NCBI RefSeq assembly: GCF_014636865.1
Contig: NZ_BMER01000006.1
Span: forward strand, 186,001 to 250,000
Length of the DNA: 64,000 nucleotides
Source: Parapedobacter pyrenivorans
GTDB lineage: Bacteria > Bacteroidota > Bacteroidia > Sphingobacteriales > Sphingobacteriaceae
Direction: 5' to 3'
The position numbers were made by a program, and so were the translations under genes. Of the stretch, positions 36,934 through 45,353 are shown one piece after another (the stretch's first letter is position 1; each line of letters opens with the position of its first letter). Below the pieces are notes generated by a model, which was not told the DNA's origin, ran no database searches, and saw only the letters and a program-made list of their open reading frames with translations.

Positions 36934-37692
36934 TTAAATTGTCCCCACAAATAATCGCGTCTTATAGGAAAGCCGTACCTCGCCACTTTCCTGATGCGCG
37001 TCAAATAAGGCGGTCAATGACGCCAATACTTCAGGCAAGATTGGCGAACTTTCATCCGGCATGAAGGAATAAGAGAGCGTACGACCTCGCAACTGCTCAT
37101 AGGTCAGAAAATCCACATGTCCAAAAACCCGATATACTGGAATTACGGGGGCGAAAAAAGACAGCACGTCTTCCGTACTCATTTTCCGTTGGCTCACATT
37201 CAGGTAATCTACCGCATAGGTGCGGATAAACCGTTCATATTCCACCTCGAAAGGACTGTCTGTATTTCTCAAGTTCCAAACGATAGCCACCTGCGGAGCA
37301 TTACGGCCCACACGTCTAAATTCGGCCTTCGCCTTCACCGGATCAAACCAGTGAAAAGCTTGTGCAGAAACAATAACATCTACTGAATGATCGGGCAATC
37401 CCGTCGATTCGGCTGTACCATCCTGGAATATGCACCGTTCAAATCCCGCCAATCGCCGGATCGCAATCTGCCGCATATAGGGGTTGGGCTCCACCACATA
37501 AACCAGATTGCCCCATGCAGCCACCTGCTCCGTAAAGATTCCGGTACCCGCAGCGATGTCGGCGATAACATGGTTGGCCTGGATTGGAATCGATGCCTGC
37601 AGAAAATCAATCAGTGCCTCCGGATAGTTCGGACGGAACTTATCGTAGTTCTCTGCTCTATAAGAAAACCGGCGCACACTATCTTGTTGCAT
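36934..37692 (-). CDS. Class I SAM-dependent methyltransferase, substrate unknown
   Basis: A 252-residue protein with a Rossmann methyltransferase fold. The SAM-binding loop is IADIAAGTGIFTEQ at about residues 44-57, the acidic end of strand 2 is VVEPNPYMR, and motif III-IV is VDVIVSAQAFHWFDP. AQAFHWF is typical of the family to which plant and yeast trans-aconitate-like and YafE-type methyltransferases belong, with no single substrate. The ATG at 37692 is used; a TTG six bases upstream is also in frame. It lies upstream of the acyltransferase gene by ten bases. Confidence 0.85.
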   Translation of the reverse strand: MQQDSVRRFSYRAENYDKFRPNYPEALIDFLQASIPIQANHVIADIAAGTGIFTEQVAAWGNLVYVVEPNPYMRQIAIRRLAGFERCIFQDGTAESTGLPDHSVDVIVSAQAFHWFDPVKAKAEFRRVGRNAPQVAIVWNLRNTDSPFEVEYERFIRTYAVDYLNVSQRKMSTEDVLSFFAPVIPVYRVFGHVDFLTYEQLRGRTLSYSFMPDESSPILPEVLASLTALFDAHQESGEVRLSYKTRLFVGTI

Positions 37693-37861
37693 AAGCAAAA
37701 CTTTGAGCGATAAGCAGTTTGATTGATTTTATCCACTACGGAGTAAAAGTATATAAATAGTTCGAAAAATCATTTGGATTCGTGGTTGATACGGCAATAT
37801 CGCCAACATTTAAAAACATAATAATCTAATTATCAACAATACACATATTCTTACTATTTTT

Positions 37862-37913
37862 TTTTAAAAAGTATTGGATTAATACAATATCAATTTATTA
37901 AGTTTGCATTAGT
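37862..37913 (+). promoter_or_regulatory. P1: shared two-block promoter ahead of the ROK regulator
   Basis: TTTTAAAAAGT (37862-37872) and TTTATTAAGTTTG (37894-37906) are separated by 21 bases. The second block contains TAAGTTTG, a perfect -7 box, and TTG at 37874-37876 is a -33 candidate 22 bases before it. TTTATTA is repeated directly at 37913-37919. The same two blocks precede SusC of loci 2 and 3. The GTG start of the ROK gene is 36 bases downstream. Confidence 0.65.
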
Positions 37914-37942
37914 TTATTACAAATAGCCAATTAAGATAACTT

Positions 37943-39145
37943 GTGAAGATCCAGCGTCAAGATCAATTAAAGAAAGCCGTATTCAAATTGCTTTATTACA
38001 AAGGAGCCTTATCGCTAGCCGAGATGAGCACGTACACGGGAAAAAGCGTACCTAATATTACCAGCATCATGAATGGACTGATGAAGGAAGGGTACGTCGT
38101 GGAGCATGGTTTGGCGCCTTCCACCGGTGGCCGGCGAGCATTGAAATACCGGCTGAACAAAAAGATGAAGAAATACATCGTTGCCGTGGCAATGGATCAG
38201 TTCATCACCCGTATTGCGATCTACAATTTAGTGAATGAGGTCGCATATCCAGAGACCGCCTTTTCACTGTCTTTGCAGGATAATCCCAAGGCTTTTGAGC
38301 AATTATGCGTTGCCATCGAACGGTATATCACCGCTTCCAATATCCGAGCGGCTCATATCATGGGCGTTGGCATCGGCATGCCGGGGTTCATTGACATCGA
38401 AAATGGCGTCAATGCTTCGTTTTTGACAAGCAACGATAGCATGGGCCTGCGCGACCGGCTGGCCCAGCGATTGGGGATGCCTATATTCATTGAAAACGAT
38501 TCCAGTTCCATCGCCATTGCCGAATTGCATTTCGGCGCCGCCAAAGACATGCAAGATGTCATGGTCGTCAATATGGGCTGGGGCATCGGGCTGGGAATGA
38601 TCGTGAACGGAAGCCTTTTCCGCGGGCACAATGGCTATGCAGGCGAATTCAGTCACATCCCCTTATCACACACGAATAAACTCTGTTCCTGTGGCAAGCG
38701 CGGTTGCCTGGAAGTAGACGCGTCGCTGCTGGTAGCCGTTGAAAATGCCAAACAAGCCATAGCAAATGGCACGACATCGAGCCTGCAAAAACTTTTTGCC
38801 GACAACAGCAAGGCCGAAGGTGACCACCTTATTGATGCGGCGCGCAAGGGCGATCAATTGGCGGTAGCCTCCCTTTCCGATGCTGCCTTTATGATGGGCA
38901 AAGGCATCGCTACCCTCATCCATATCATGAATCCTGAACGCGTGATACTAAGCGGCAGGGGCGCCGCGACGGGAAAACTACTCCTCCCCCCGGTACAACG
39001 TGCCATTAATGAATTCTGCATCCCGAAGCTCGTTGAGAACACATCGGTAGTGGTCTCGGGATTGGGTTATCAAGCCGAGTTATTGGGTGCCGCGAGCTTA
39101 GTGATTGAAAACAGTCAATTGGAAGAACAACCTTTTCTAAACTAG
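37943..39145 (+). CDS. ROK-family transcriptional regulator (NagC/XylR type)
   Basis: A 400-residue regulator. The GTG start gives MKIQRQDQLKKAVFKLLY, a winged helix-turn-helix of about 75 residues (SLAEMSTYTGKSVPNITSIM), then a ROK sugar-binding domain with GVGIGMPGFIDIENG, FIENDSSSIAIAE, YAGEFSHI and the zinc motif CSCGKRGCLE. The phosphate-binding loop reads NMGWGIGLGM where active ROK kinases have a Gly-Thr-Gly pattern, so it is a sensor, not a kinase. Upstream lies P1; downstream SusC and SusD follow with a 140-base gap and no clear promoter, so all three are probably one transcript. It is the best candidate to control the three SusC/SusD loci. Confidence 0.92.
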   Translation: MKIQRQDQLKKAVFKLLYYKGALSLAEMSTYTGKSVPNITSIMNGLMKEGYVVEHGLAPSTGGRRALKYRLNKKMKKYIVAVAMDQFITRIAIYNLVNEVAYPETAFSLSLQDNPKAFEQLCVAIERYITASNIRAAHIMGVGIGMPGFIDIENGVNASFLTSNDSMGLRDRLAQRLGMPIFIENDSSSIAIAELHFGAAKDMQDVMVVNMGWGIGLGMIVNGSLFRGHNGYAGEFSHIPLSHTNKLCSCGKRGCLEVDASLLVAVENAKQAIANGTTSSLQKLFADNSKAEGDHLIDAARKGDQLAVASLSDAAFMMGKGIATLIHIMNPERVILSGRGAATGKLLLPPVQRAINEFCIPKLVENTSVVVSGLGYQAELLGAASLVIENSQLEEQPFLN

Positions 39146-39285
39146 ATAATTAACCACATTTCTAATTAAAAACCAATCAGCACATTCATTTAAACACACA
39201 CATTCATTTTAATTATCCGACCGCTGTCAACGACAGTTTCTTTCAATTCAATCAATCAAATTATGGACTTTAACCAATTTACAAC

Positions 39286-42200
39286 ATGAGAAATTTGTAC
39301 ATGAAATGCTGTGTCATGGCCCTTGCACTGCTCGGTGCAGCACTGGGTGTTCATGCACAGACATCCATCACCGGAACCGTAATGGATGCCAACGGACCTG
39401 TCGCAGGAGTAACGGTGCAGGTACAGGCCACCAGTCGCGGTACACAGACCGATGCCGACGGACATTATTCAATCGAAGCTTCTACCGGAGAAACCCTCCA
39501 ATTTAGCGCATTGGGGTATGTCACGCAATCTATCCCGGTAGGCACATCCAGTATCATCAGCGTCACACTGGAAGTAGCCAGCGGCGAAATCGGCGAGGTA
39601 GTCGTTACCGCCCTCGGTGTTAAAAGAGACAAAAAATCGATTGGCTATGCCGTACAACAAATAAAAGCCGATGATATCACGATTGCAGCCCCTGTCGATC
39701 TCGCACAAGGGCTTCCGGGCAAAATAGCCGGCCTCAATATTTCCACTAGCAATGGGCTGAGCAACGCTTCTTCCCGAATTGTCATCAGGGGCAACAATTC
39801 CGTTACCGGAAATAACCAACCCTTGATCGTGGTTGACGGAGCCATTATCGACAATCGGCCCGTTGCGCAATCCAACATCGAGGTTACGGATGGAATCCGG
39901 GATTGGGGAAATTACCTGAGCTACCTAAACATGGACAACATTGAAAGTGTATCTGTATTGAAGGGTCCCAATGCTGCGGCTTTATATGGTGCTCGCGGAG
40001 CGAACGGCGTCATCCTGATTACCAGCAAAAAGGGCATGAAACAGGAAGGGCTGGGATTGAGCTATAATGTAACGAGTAATTTCACGAATGTGTTCCGTTT
40101 CCAGGACATACAAAATGAGTATGGTGGTGGTTTTGCTGCAGGTTTGTGGACGGCAAATCCCGAATTGCCTAAAACTGCTTCGGGAGAATTCTACCTCCCT
40201 ACGCTATATGGCGGTTCTAGCTATGGTAATGGCGGCACCGGCATCGGTGGCTATCACGGCACGATACCGGGAGGTTTCAACACCTGGGATATCTTTAGTT
40301 GGTTTGGCGCGAGTGCCTCTTGGGGCCCAAGACTCGATGGACAGATGGTTCGTTGGTGGGATGGCGAATTGAGGCCATATTCACCGCAACCCGACAACCG
40401 GATGGCATATTATAGGCAGGGCAACGAAACCACCCATAATGTATCCTTTTCGGCAGGTGGCGACTATGGAACGGTACGGCTGTCTGCTTCCCGAACAGAC
40501 GGCACCGCCGTGGTCCCCAATACCAATAATAACAACTCCAATATCGCACTAGGATCAAATTTAAAAATATCCAAAGCCCTCAGTGCCGAAATCAATGTGG
40601 CTTATAATCAAAGTAACCGGCTAAACACCCCTGAAATAGGCACGAATAACTCCTGGGGAAAGTTTTCCGTCTACGGAATGTCTAGGGAGTATCGACCACT
40701 CGAGTACCAGTATTACAAAAACCCCGATGGATCGAAGTTCGATTTCGGATCCGCTTATCCCCAGCAGGAATACAGCCGCGATCTATACTGGCATTTTTAT
40801 GAAAAAAACAGCACACTGAATCGGGATGAATTGATTTCAACTGTTAAACTCAATGCCGAAATCACGCCTTGGCTGAATGCATTCGTAAGAACTTCTGCCA
40901 ATTTGATATCTTCTAAATTTGAGGTTGTCAACAATGTTCCCAATCCCGACAAAGTATCCGATGGCCGGTATGAAAAGCAACTCGACAAGGATAAATTGCT
41001 CAATACCGACATCATGGTAACAGCTCACAAAGAAAACCTGTTTACCGATGGATTCAATGCGAGCGCTTCCGGGATGTTCAATTTGTATTCCAATAATTCA
41101 AGCGGGATGATCGGCGTAAATGACGGTACATTTATCGTACCAGGTGTATATTCGTTAGGAAATATACTGGCAACAGACCGTACGAACCCTGATCTTTATT
41201 CCGTGACTGAAAGAAGGTATCATGTAGAATCACAATCACTCTTGGGAATTCTGAATTTGAGCTACAACGACTACCTATTTCTGGATCTAACGGGCAGGAA
41301 TGACATCAATTCAACATTGACCAAGCGTAAGAATTCGACATTTTATCCGGCAGCTAGTCTTAGTTTTGTATTTACCGATGCGTTTAATATGAGCAGCAAG
41401 GCATTCTCTTACGGCAAACTCCGTTTAGCCTATGGTGAAAGTGCCAATGCAACGGATCCCTACAAGTTGGGTTTTACTTATGATGTCAGTTCTTTTGGCG
41501 GCGTACCGACCAATTCCATCCCTGAGACACTAAGTCCGGAGGAACTGGGATTCCAGACATCACAATCCATTGAAGTCGGTGCCAGTTTAGGGTTTCTCAA
41601 TGATCGGATCAACCTTGACTTCACGTATTACAGTATCCGTTCACAAAATCAAATTCTATCTGCTGACATTGCACCTTCATCCGGTGCCAAAGGAATCACC
41701 TTCAATTCCGGTGAGTTGACAAACAAAGGTATCGAGTTTATCGTCAATGCTGCGGTGGTACAAAGCCCCAACTTTAGTTGGAGCCTTTCGTTGAATGGTG
41801 CAAGAAACGAGAACAAAGTAGTTGCCTTGGCACCGGGGATACGGGAATTACGGATAGCGGACGTATTCGGAAATCTCGGTGTATTTATGCGGGTCACGCC
41901 TGGAGATTCTTACGGAACCATTTTTGGAACTGACTTCGTACGCGATGCAGACGGCAACAAAATCATTCGGAATGTCGTCGATGCAGACGGAGTTGTACGG
42001 GGTACCCGATATGAGATTACTAACGATCCCGTAGCCATCGGCAATGCCGCTCCTAAGCTAACAGGTGGTTTGGGCAACACGTTGCGCTATAAGAATTTCA
42101 GCTTATACGGAATGGTCGATTTCAAAATCGGTGGCGATATCTATTCGTTCGATCACTCTACCGCCATGGGTAGTGGCATCTCCCCCGCCACGCTAGTGGA

Positions 42201-42639
42201 AAGGAACGGTGGCGGACTACCCTATACCTTCCCCGACGGGACAACCGCAAATGTTGGTGTCATTATGGAAGGATATAATGACGATGATGATAAAATGAAT
42301 GACCGCGTTGTCCATCCGATTTATGAGTATGCTGGTTCCTACACTGGCTGGACGCATATAAACCGGCCCAGGAGCCTGTCGGTATTCGAAAACACCTGGG
42401 TAAAAATGCGGGAAATTGCGCTGTCTTATAACCTCCCTCAAAAATTGATACAACGTTCGGGCGTCTTCCAGGGTCTGCAAGTTTCCTTCATCGGCCGAAA
42501 CCTATTTTACTTTTACTCAAGCCTACCCGACCACTTGAATCCCGAAGCCATCAATGGGACAGGGAATGGACAAGGCTTACAATGGTCCGGCATGCCTAGC
42601 ATCCGTTCACTTGGTTTTGGTTTGAAAGCGCAATTCTAA
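39286..42639 (+). CDS. SusC/RagA-family TonB-linked outer membrane protein, locus 1
   Basis: A 1117-residue outer membrane transporter. A signal peptide ending GVHAQ is followed by a carboxypeptidase-regulatory-like domain (TGTVMDANGPVAGVTVQVQA), a TonB-box region (GEVVVTALGVKRDKK), a plug (about residues 120-245, with VDGAIIDNRP and GPNAAALYGARGANGVILIT) and a beta barrel ending in KAQF, with the terminal Phe needed for barrel insertion. It works with the SusD lipoprotein encoded 19 bases downstream to import a large ligand across the outer membrane. The ligand is unknown; no hydrolase gene is in this locus. The leader holds a direct repeat CACATTCATTT (39181 and 39199) and a short hairpin CTGTC-AAC-GACAG. 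Confidence 0.95.
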   Translation: MRNLYMKCCVMALALLGAALGVHAQTSITGTVMDANGPVAGVTVQVQATSRGTQTDADGHYSIEASTGETLQFSALGYVTQSIPVGTSSIISVTLEVASGEIGEVVVTALGVKRDKKSIGYAVQQIKADDITIAAPVDLAQGLPGKIAGLNISTSNGLSNASSRIVIRGNNSVTGNNQPLIVVDGAIIDNRPVAQSNIEVTDGIRDWGNYLSYLNMDNIESVSVLKGPNAAALYGARGANGVILITSKKGMKQEGLGLSYNVTSNFTNVFRFQDIQNEYGGGFAAGLWTANPELPKTASGEFYLPTLYGGSSYGNGGTGIGGYHGTIPGGFNTWDIFSWFGASASWGPRLDGQMVRWWDGELRPYSPQPDNRMAYYRQGNETTHNVSFSAGGDYGTVRLSASRTDGTAVVPNTNNNNSNIALGSNLKISKALSAEINVAYNQSNRLNTPEIGTNNSWGKFSVYGMSREYRPLEYQYYKNPDGSKFDFGSAYPQQEYSRDLYWHFYEKNSTLNRDELISTVKLNAEITPWLNAFVRTSANLISSKFEVVNNVPNPDKVSDGRYEKQLDKDKLLNTDIMVTAHKENLFTDGFNASASGMFNLYSNNSSGMIGVNDGTFIVPGVYSLGNILATDRTNPDLYSVTERRYHVESQSLLGILNLSYNDYLFLDLTGRNDINSTLTKRKNSTFYPAASLSFVFTDAFNMSSKAFSYGKLRLAYGESANATDPYKLGFTYDVSSFGGVPTNSIPETLSPEELGFQTSQSIEVGASLGFLNDRINLDFTYYSIRSQNQILSADIAPSSGAKGITFNSGELTNKGIEFIVNAAVVQSPNFSWSLSLNGARNENKVVALAPGIRELRIADVFGNLGVFMRVTPGDSYGTIFGTDFVRDADGNKIIRNVVDADGVVRGTRYEITNDPVAIGNAAPKLTGGLGNTLRYKNFSLYGMVDFKIGGDIYSFDHSTAMGSGISPATLVERNGGGLPYTFPDGTTANVGVIMEGYNDDDDKMNDRVVHPIYEYAGSYTGWTHINRPRSLSVFENTWVKMREIALSYNLPQKLIQRSGVFQGLQVSFIGRNLFYFYSSLPDHLNPEAINGTGNGQGLQWSGMPSIRSLGFGLKAQF

Positions 42640-42658
42640 CTTATTAATTAGATTAAAC

Positions 42659-44254
42659 ATGAAATCAATATATATCAAAAGAATAGGGCTCCCGATAGCG
42701 TTGGCCTGTTCATTAGCGATGTCTTCCTGCGAACGGGATTTCGGGGATATCAACGAACCTTGGGACAACCGGGTATATGCCGCCAAGATACCGGAATTGT
42801 ATAATGGCATTGCTTCTTCCATGCAGGAAGGCGGCCGGGGATTATTCTCATCGTTCCTTTATCAAAACACCCAGTTGGCAGCCAACTATGCCTCTTCGGG
42901 TTACCGGCTCGACAACACGGTTGGAGGTATTTGGGAAAATTACTATTTCGCCCTTACCGATTTCAGAAAGGCCCTTGACTTGATCGATGAAACGCCCGAC
43001 GCCCAATCGTATACCAACGTCCGGGCAATGCTCACCACGTTGATGGCTTTTAAAACACTACGGGCCACGACGTGGTTTGGGGATATACCCTACTCCGAGG
43101 CCGGCAAGGCTTATTTGGGAGCCGAGTACTACACACCGTTGTATGATGGCCAAGAAGCCATTTTTTCTGCGGCTTTGGCCGATTTGAAATGGGCAGTTGA
43201 TAATTTTAGCGATGCCGCTGATCAAGTTTCGCTAGGTGCTTACGAAACCCTGCTACACGGCGATCTTTCGCAATGGACCAAACTAGCGAACTCGTTGCGA
43301 TTGAGGTATGCGTTGGTCATGTATGAAAAAAATCCGACGGCCGCCAATGCCGTTATTTCAGAAGTAATCAACCAGCCCATGCTCGAACCCGATGAATACA
43401 TGGGAATTGATCCAACGCTACTCGGCATGGAGTTAAACAGAGGTCCCTCTTTCCGGGGAAATGCCTATGTGCGCCTCGGTTCCACCATGTGGGGTGCTAT
43501 GTCCAGCAACAATGCGGTGGATGGATCTGGAATTTTTGATTTACGTGCAAAAATCTTCTTTGAGCCAAACAGCGATGGCCAATGGAAACCATTCCCTCAA
43601 AACCCTCCAAACGGTACAGCGGCAGAGACCGACAACGGTACGGGGGGAAATGACCCTTATGCGGAAGCTAGGTTAACCACGTGGGAGCCTACAGGACAAT
43701 ACCTGTATTCGCCGCTGAATGTCTATTATGTCAACGACAGGACATTCCCTGATCTGCTCATTACAGGATCTGAAGTCAGTTTTCTGAAAGCAGAAGTGTA
43801 TAATAGAGGTATCGGAGGCGTAACCGCAAATGCAGCAACAGCGCAACAGTTTTACGAGGACGGCATTACGTCTTCGGTCAAATTCTGGCATAAACTGGCC
43901 AATGGCTCCGGAATTTGGGCGGTCGGCAAACCAGCCGCAGAACCTTCCGCTTCCGACTTGGAAGCCATGCTTTCAAACCCGGCCGTTGCCTATAGTGCCA
44001 ACCCAGCTGATGCGTTAGCTCAAATCTACAAGCAAGAATGGATCGCACTGTTCCATCAGCCATTCGATGCGTGGACGTTGAAACGCAGAACCGGCAATGC
44101 CACACCGAATGTACCATTGGCTGGTACTGATGAAACGGCCGATTTAAACCGCCTGACCTATCCAACGGCTGAAAACACGTCCAATCATGACAATTGGGTA
44201 GCCGCAACGGGAGGAACTGACGACCAAGCGAAAAAACCTTGGTTTATGCCGTAA
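42659..44254 (+). CDS. SusD/RagB-family lipoprotein, locus 1
   Basis: A 531-residue surface lipoprotein. The signal MKSIYIKRIGLPIALACSLA ends in a lipobox with its Cys at 24 (AMSSC), then FGDINEPWDN, which replaces the NTDPN of many relatives. The SusD helical repeats follow, with LTTLMAFKTLRATTWFGDIPYSEA, SQWTKLANSLRLRYALVM and the C-terminal QEWIALFHQPFDAWTLKRRTG, typical of the family. It covers the SusC barrel and captures the ligand. Its gene follows SusC directly and is followed by a strong hairpin. Confidence 0.93.
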   Translation: MKSIYIKRIGLPIALACSLAMSSCERDFGDINEPWDNRVYAAKIPELYNGIASSMQEGGRGLFSSFLYQNTQLAANYASSGYRLDNTVGGIWENYYFALTDFRKALDLIDETPDAQSYTNVRAMLTTLMAFKTLRATTWFGDIPYSEAGKAYLGAEYYTPLYDGQEAIFSAALADLKWAVDNFSDAADQVSLGAYETLLHGDLSQWTKLANSLRLRYALVMYEKNPTAANAVISEVINQPMLEPDEYMGIDPTLLGMELNRGPSFRGNAYVRLGSTMWGAMSSNNAVDGSGIFDLRAKIFFEPNSDGQWKPFPQNPPNGTAAETDNGTGGNDPYAEARLTTWEPTGQYLYSPLNVYYVNDRTFPDLLITGSEVSFLKAEVYNRGIGGVTANAATAQQFYEDGITSSVKFWHKLANGSGIWAVGKPAAEPSASDLEAMLSNPAVAYSANPADALAQIYKQEWIALFHQPFDAWTLKRRTGNATPNVPLAGTDETADLNRLTYPTAENTSNHDNWVAATGGTDDQAKKPWFMP

Positions 44255-44304
44255 TTAACGGTCTGCGATTAACAACTAATCGCAGGATCCATACCTTTTA
44301 AAAC

Positions 44305-44342
44305 AAGCAAAGATGGCGGCAAAATTGCCGCCGTCTTTGCTT
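44305..44342 (+). terminator. Stem-loop after locus 1 SusD, probable terminator
   Basis: A long, nearly perfect stem AAGCAAAGATGGCGGCA paired with TGCCGCCGTCTTTGCTT, one G-T pair, tiny loop. It is followed by AGGTTAACC, without a T-run, so it may be a terminator of poor efficiency or an mRNA-stability element that holds SusD expression above the next gene. Confidence 0.6.
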
Positions 44343-44431
44343 AGGTTAACCAGTTAATCATCACAGTGTTTCTATGTTACTGTAGCATGTTCCAGCATCT
44401 TATCGTCTAACAAAAAAACAACCAACTGATT

Positions 44432-44935
44432 ATGAAATTGAAAAAGAATTTATGCGCACCGATATTGATCTTATTCATTAGCACAGTGCTCATCGTATCT
44501 TGCAAAAAAGAGAAATTAACAAACCTGACCCCCGATAACCTCACCGAATGTCCTACCTGCGAGACCCAATTCAGGGAATCGGTACGCTTAGAAGGAGCGC
44601 GGGTCGAACATGGCAACGCCATGGTATTCCAGTACAAAAATTACTGGTCATCAGATCGTTCCACAGGAGCGCCCTACACCGGCTTATTCTTTGAAGTTCA
44701 CGAAGGTCAGTCTTTTTTCGATTTTGATGAAAATACGATTGCCAGTGAAAAGGCGGTACACATAACGATGTGTCCATTTTGCAATACCATCCCGCTAAAA
44801 CCGGTTGGCGGCAAACTAAAAGGGAAACTGGTCGATAAAAACCGATGGTTGGTAGAAGCGGCTGTAGTACTGGCTGCGCCCGATGGAAGCGTTTTTGACA
44901 CCCTTGCCTTTAAGCATTACTTTACGCGAAACTAG
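44432..44935 (+). CDS. Small lipoprotein with two CxxC motifs, function unknown
   Basis: A 167-residue protein. The signal MKLKKNLCAPILILFISTVL leads to a lipobox LIVSC with its Cys at 24. The mature part has two Cys pairs, ECPTCETQF near residue 37 and MCPFCNTIP near residue 112, and is otherwise beta-rich (GLFFEVHEGQSFFDF, KLKGKLVDKNRWLVEAAVVL). I do not recognise the family. The paired CxxC motifs could bind a metal or form disulfides. It follows SusC/SusD of locus 1 on the same strand after a stem-loop; it is the only other gene there and may help bind the same ligand (inference). Confidence 0.7.
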   Translation: MKLKKNLCAPILILFISTVLIVSCKKEKLTNLTPDNLTECPTCETQFRESVRLEGARVEHGNAMVFQYKNYWSSDRSTGAPYTGLFFEVHEGQSFFDFDENTIASEKAVHITMCPFCNTIPLKPVGGKLKGKLVDKNRWLVEAAVVLAAPDGSVFDTLAFKHYFTRN

Positions 44936-45353
44936 CCCCCAGCGTGAGATAGATCAACTCGCCGCACACAATAGGCTTGCTATCTTTCAAGAATAAAAGA
45001 AAGAACCCCTTATCCTGCCTCAAGTGGGATCAAGGACTGTTATGAGCGATACATCCGATACAAATATATAATTTAATACTGTAAATCAGACAATTACATT
45101 ATCTTAATAATTTTTTTTAAAAAGTTATTACAAAAAACACGTATTTTTATTAAGTTTGTACTAATAAATATTATTCAAGGCGCTTAGCCTTGATCGTTAA
45201 CCAATTTGAAACCCTCCCATTAAATTTGAGTGGTAGGTGATTTAACGTAAAAAGTAGTTTATGAAGCGGCAAACATGACACTGCGAACTGCCCAACTGAT
45301 GTAATGACAAGTGCAACATTAAACACCCGATAATCTCATTAAAAACAAAAAGT
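44936..45353. other. Intergenic region before locus 2 SusC
   Basis: About 420 bases without a gene. The first 170 show nothing recognised. P2 lies at 45115-45168. The transcript would then have a leader of about 180 bases, starting with a hairpin CAAGGC-GCTTA-GCCTTG at 45176-45192. A leader this long is unusual beside loci 1 and 3 and could be regulated or hold a small RNA. Confidence 0.4.
45115..45168 (+). promoter_or_regulatory. P2: shared two-block promoter with palindrome ahead of locus 2 SusC
   Basis: TTTTAAAAAGT (45115-45125) and TTTATTAAGTTTG (45146-45158) are 20 bases apart, as in P1 and P3. TAAGTTTG (45151-45158) is a perfect -7 box. Here the second block is part of a perfect inverted repeat, TTTATTA (45146-45152), nine bases, TAATAAA (45162-45168), placed over the -7 box, as expected of a repressor site. 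Confidence 0.65.

Noticed and set aside
39181-39209. Direct repeat CACATTCATTT before locus 1 SusC
   Set aside because: Two 11-base copies in AT-rich leader sequence; not enough to claim a binding site, noted in the SusC entry.
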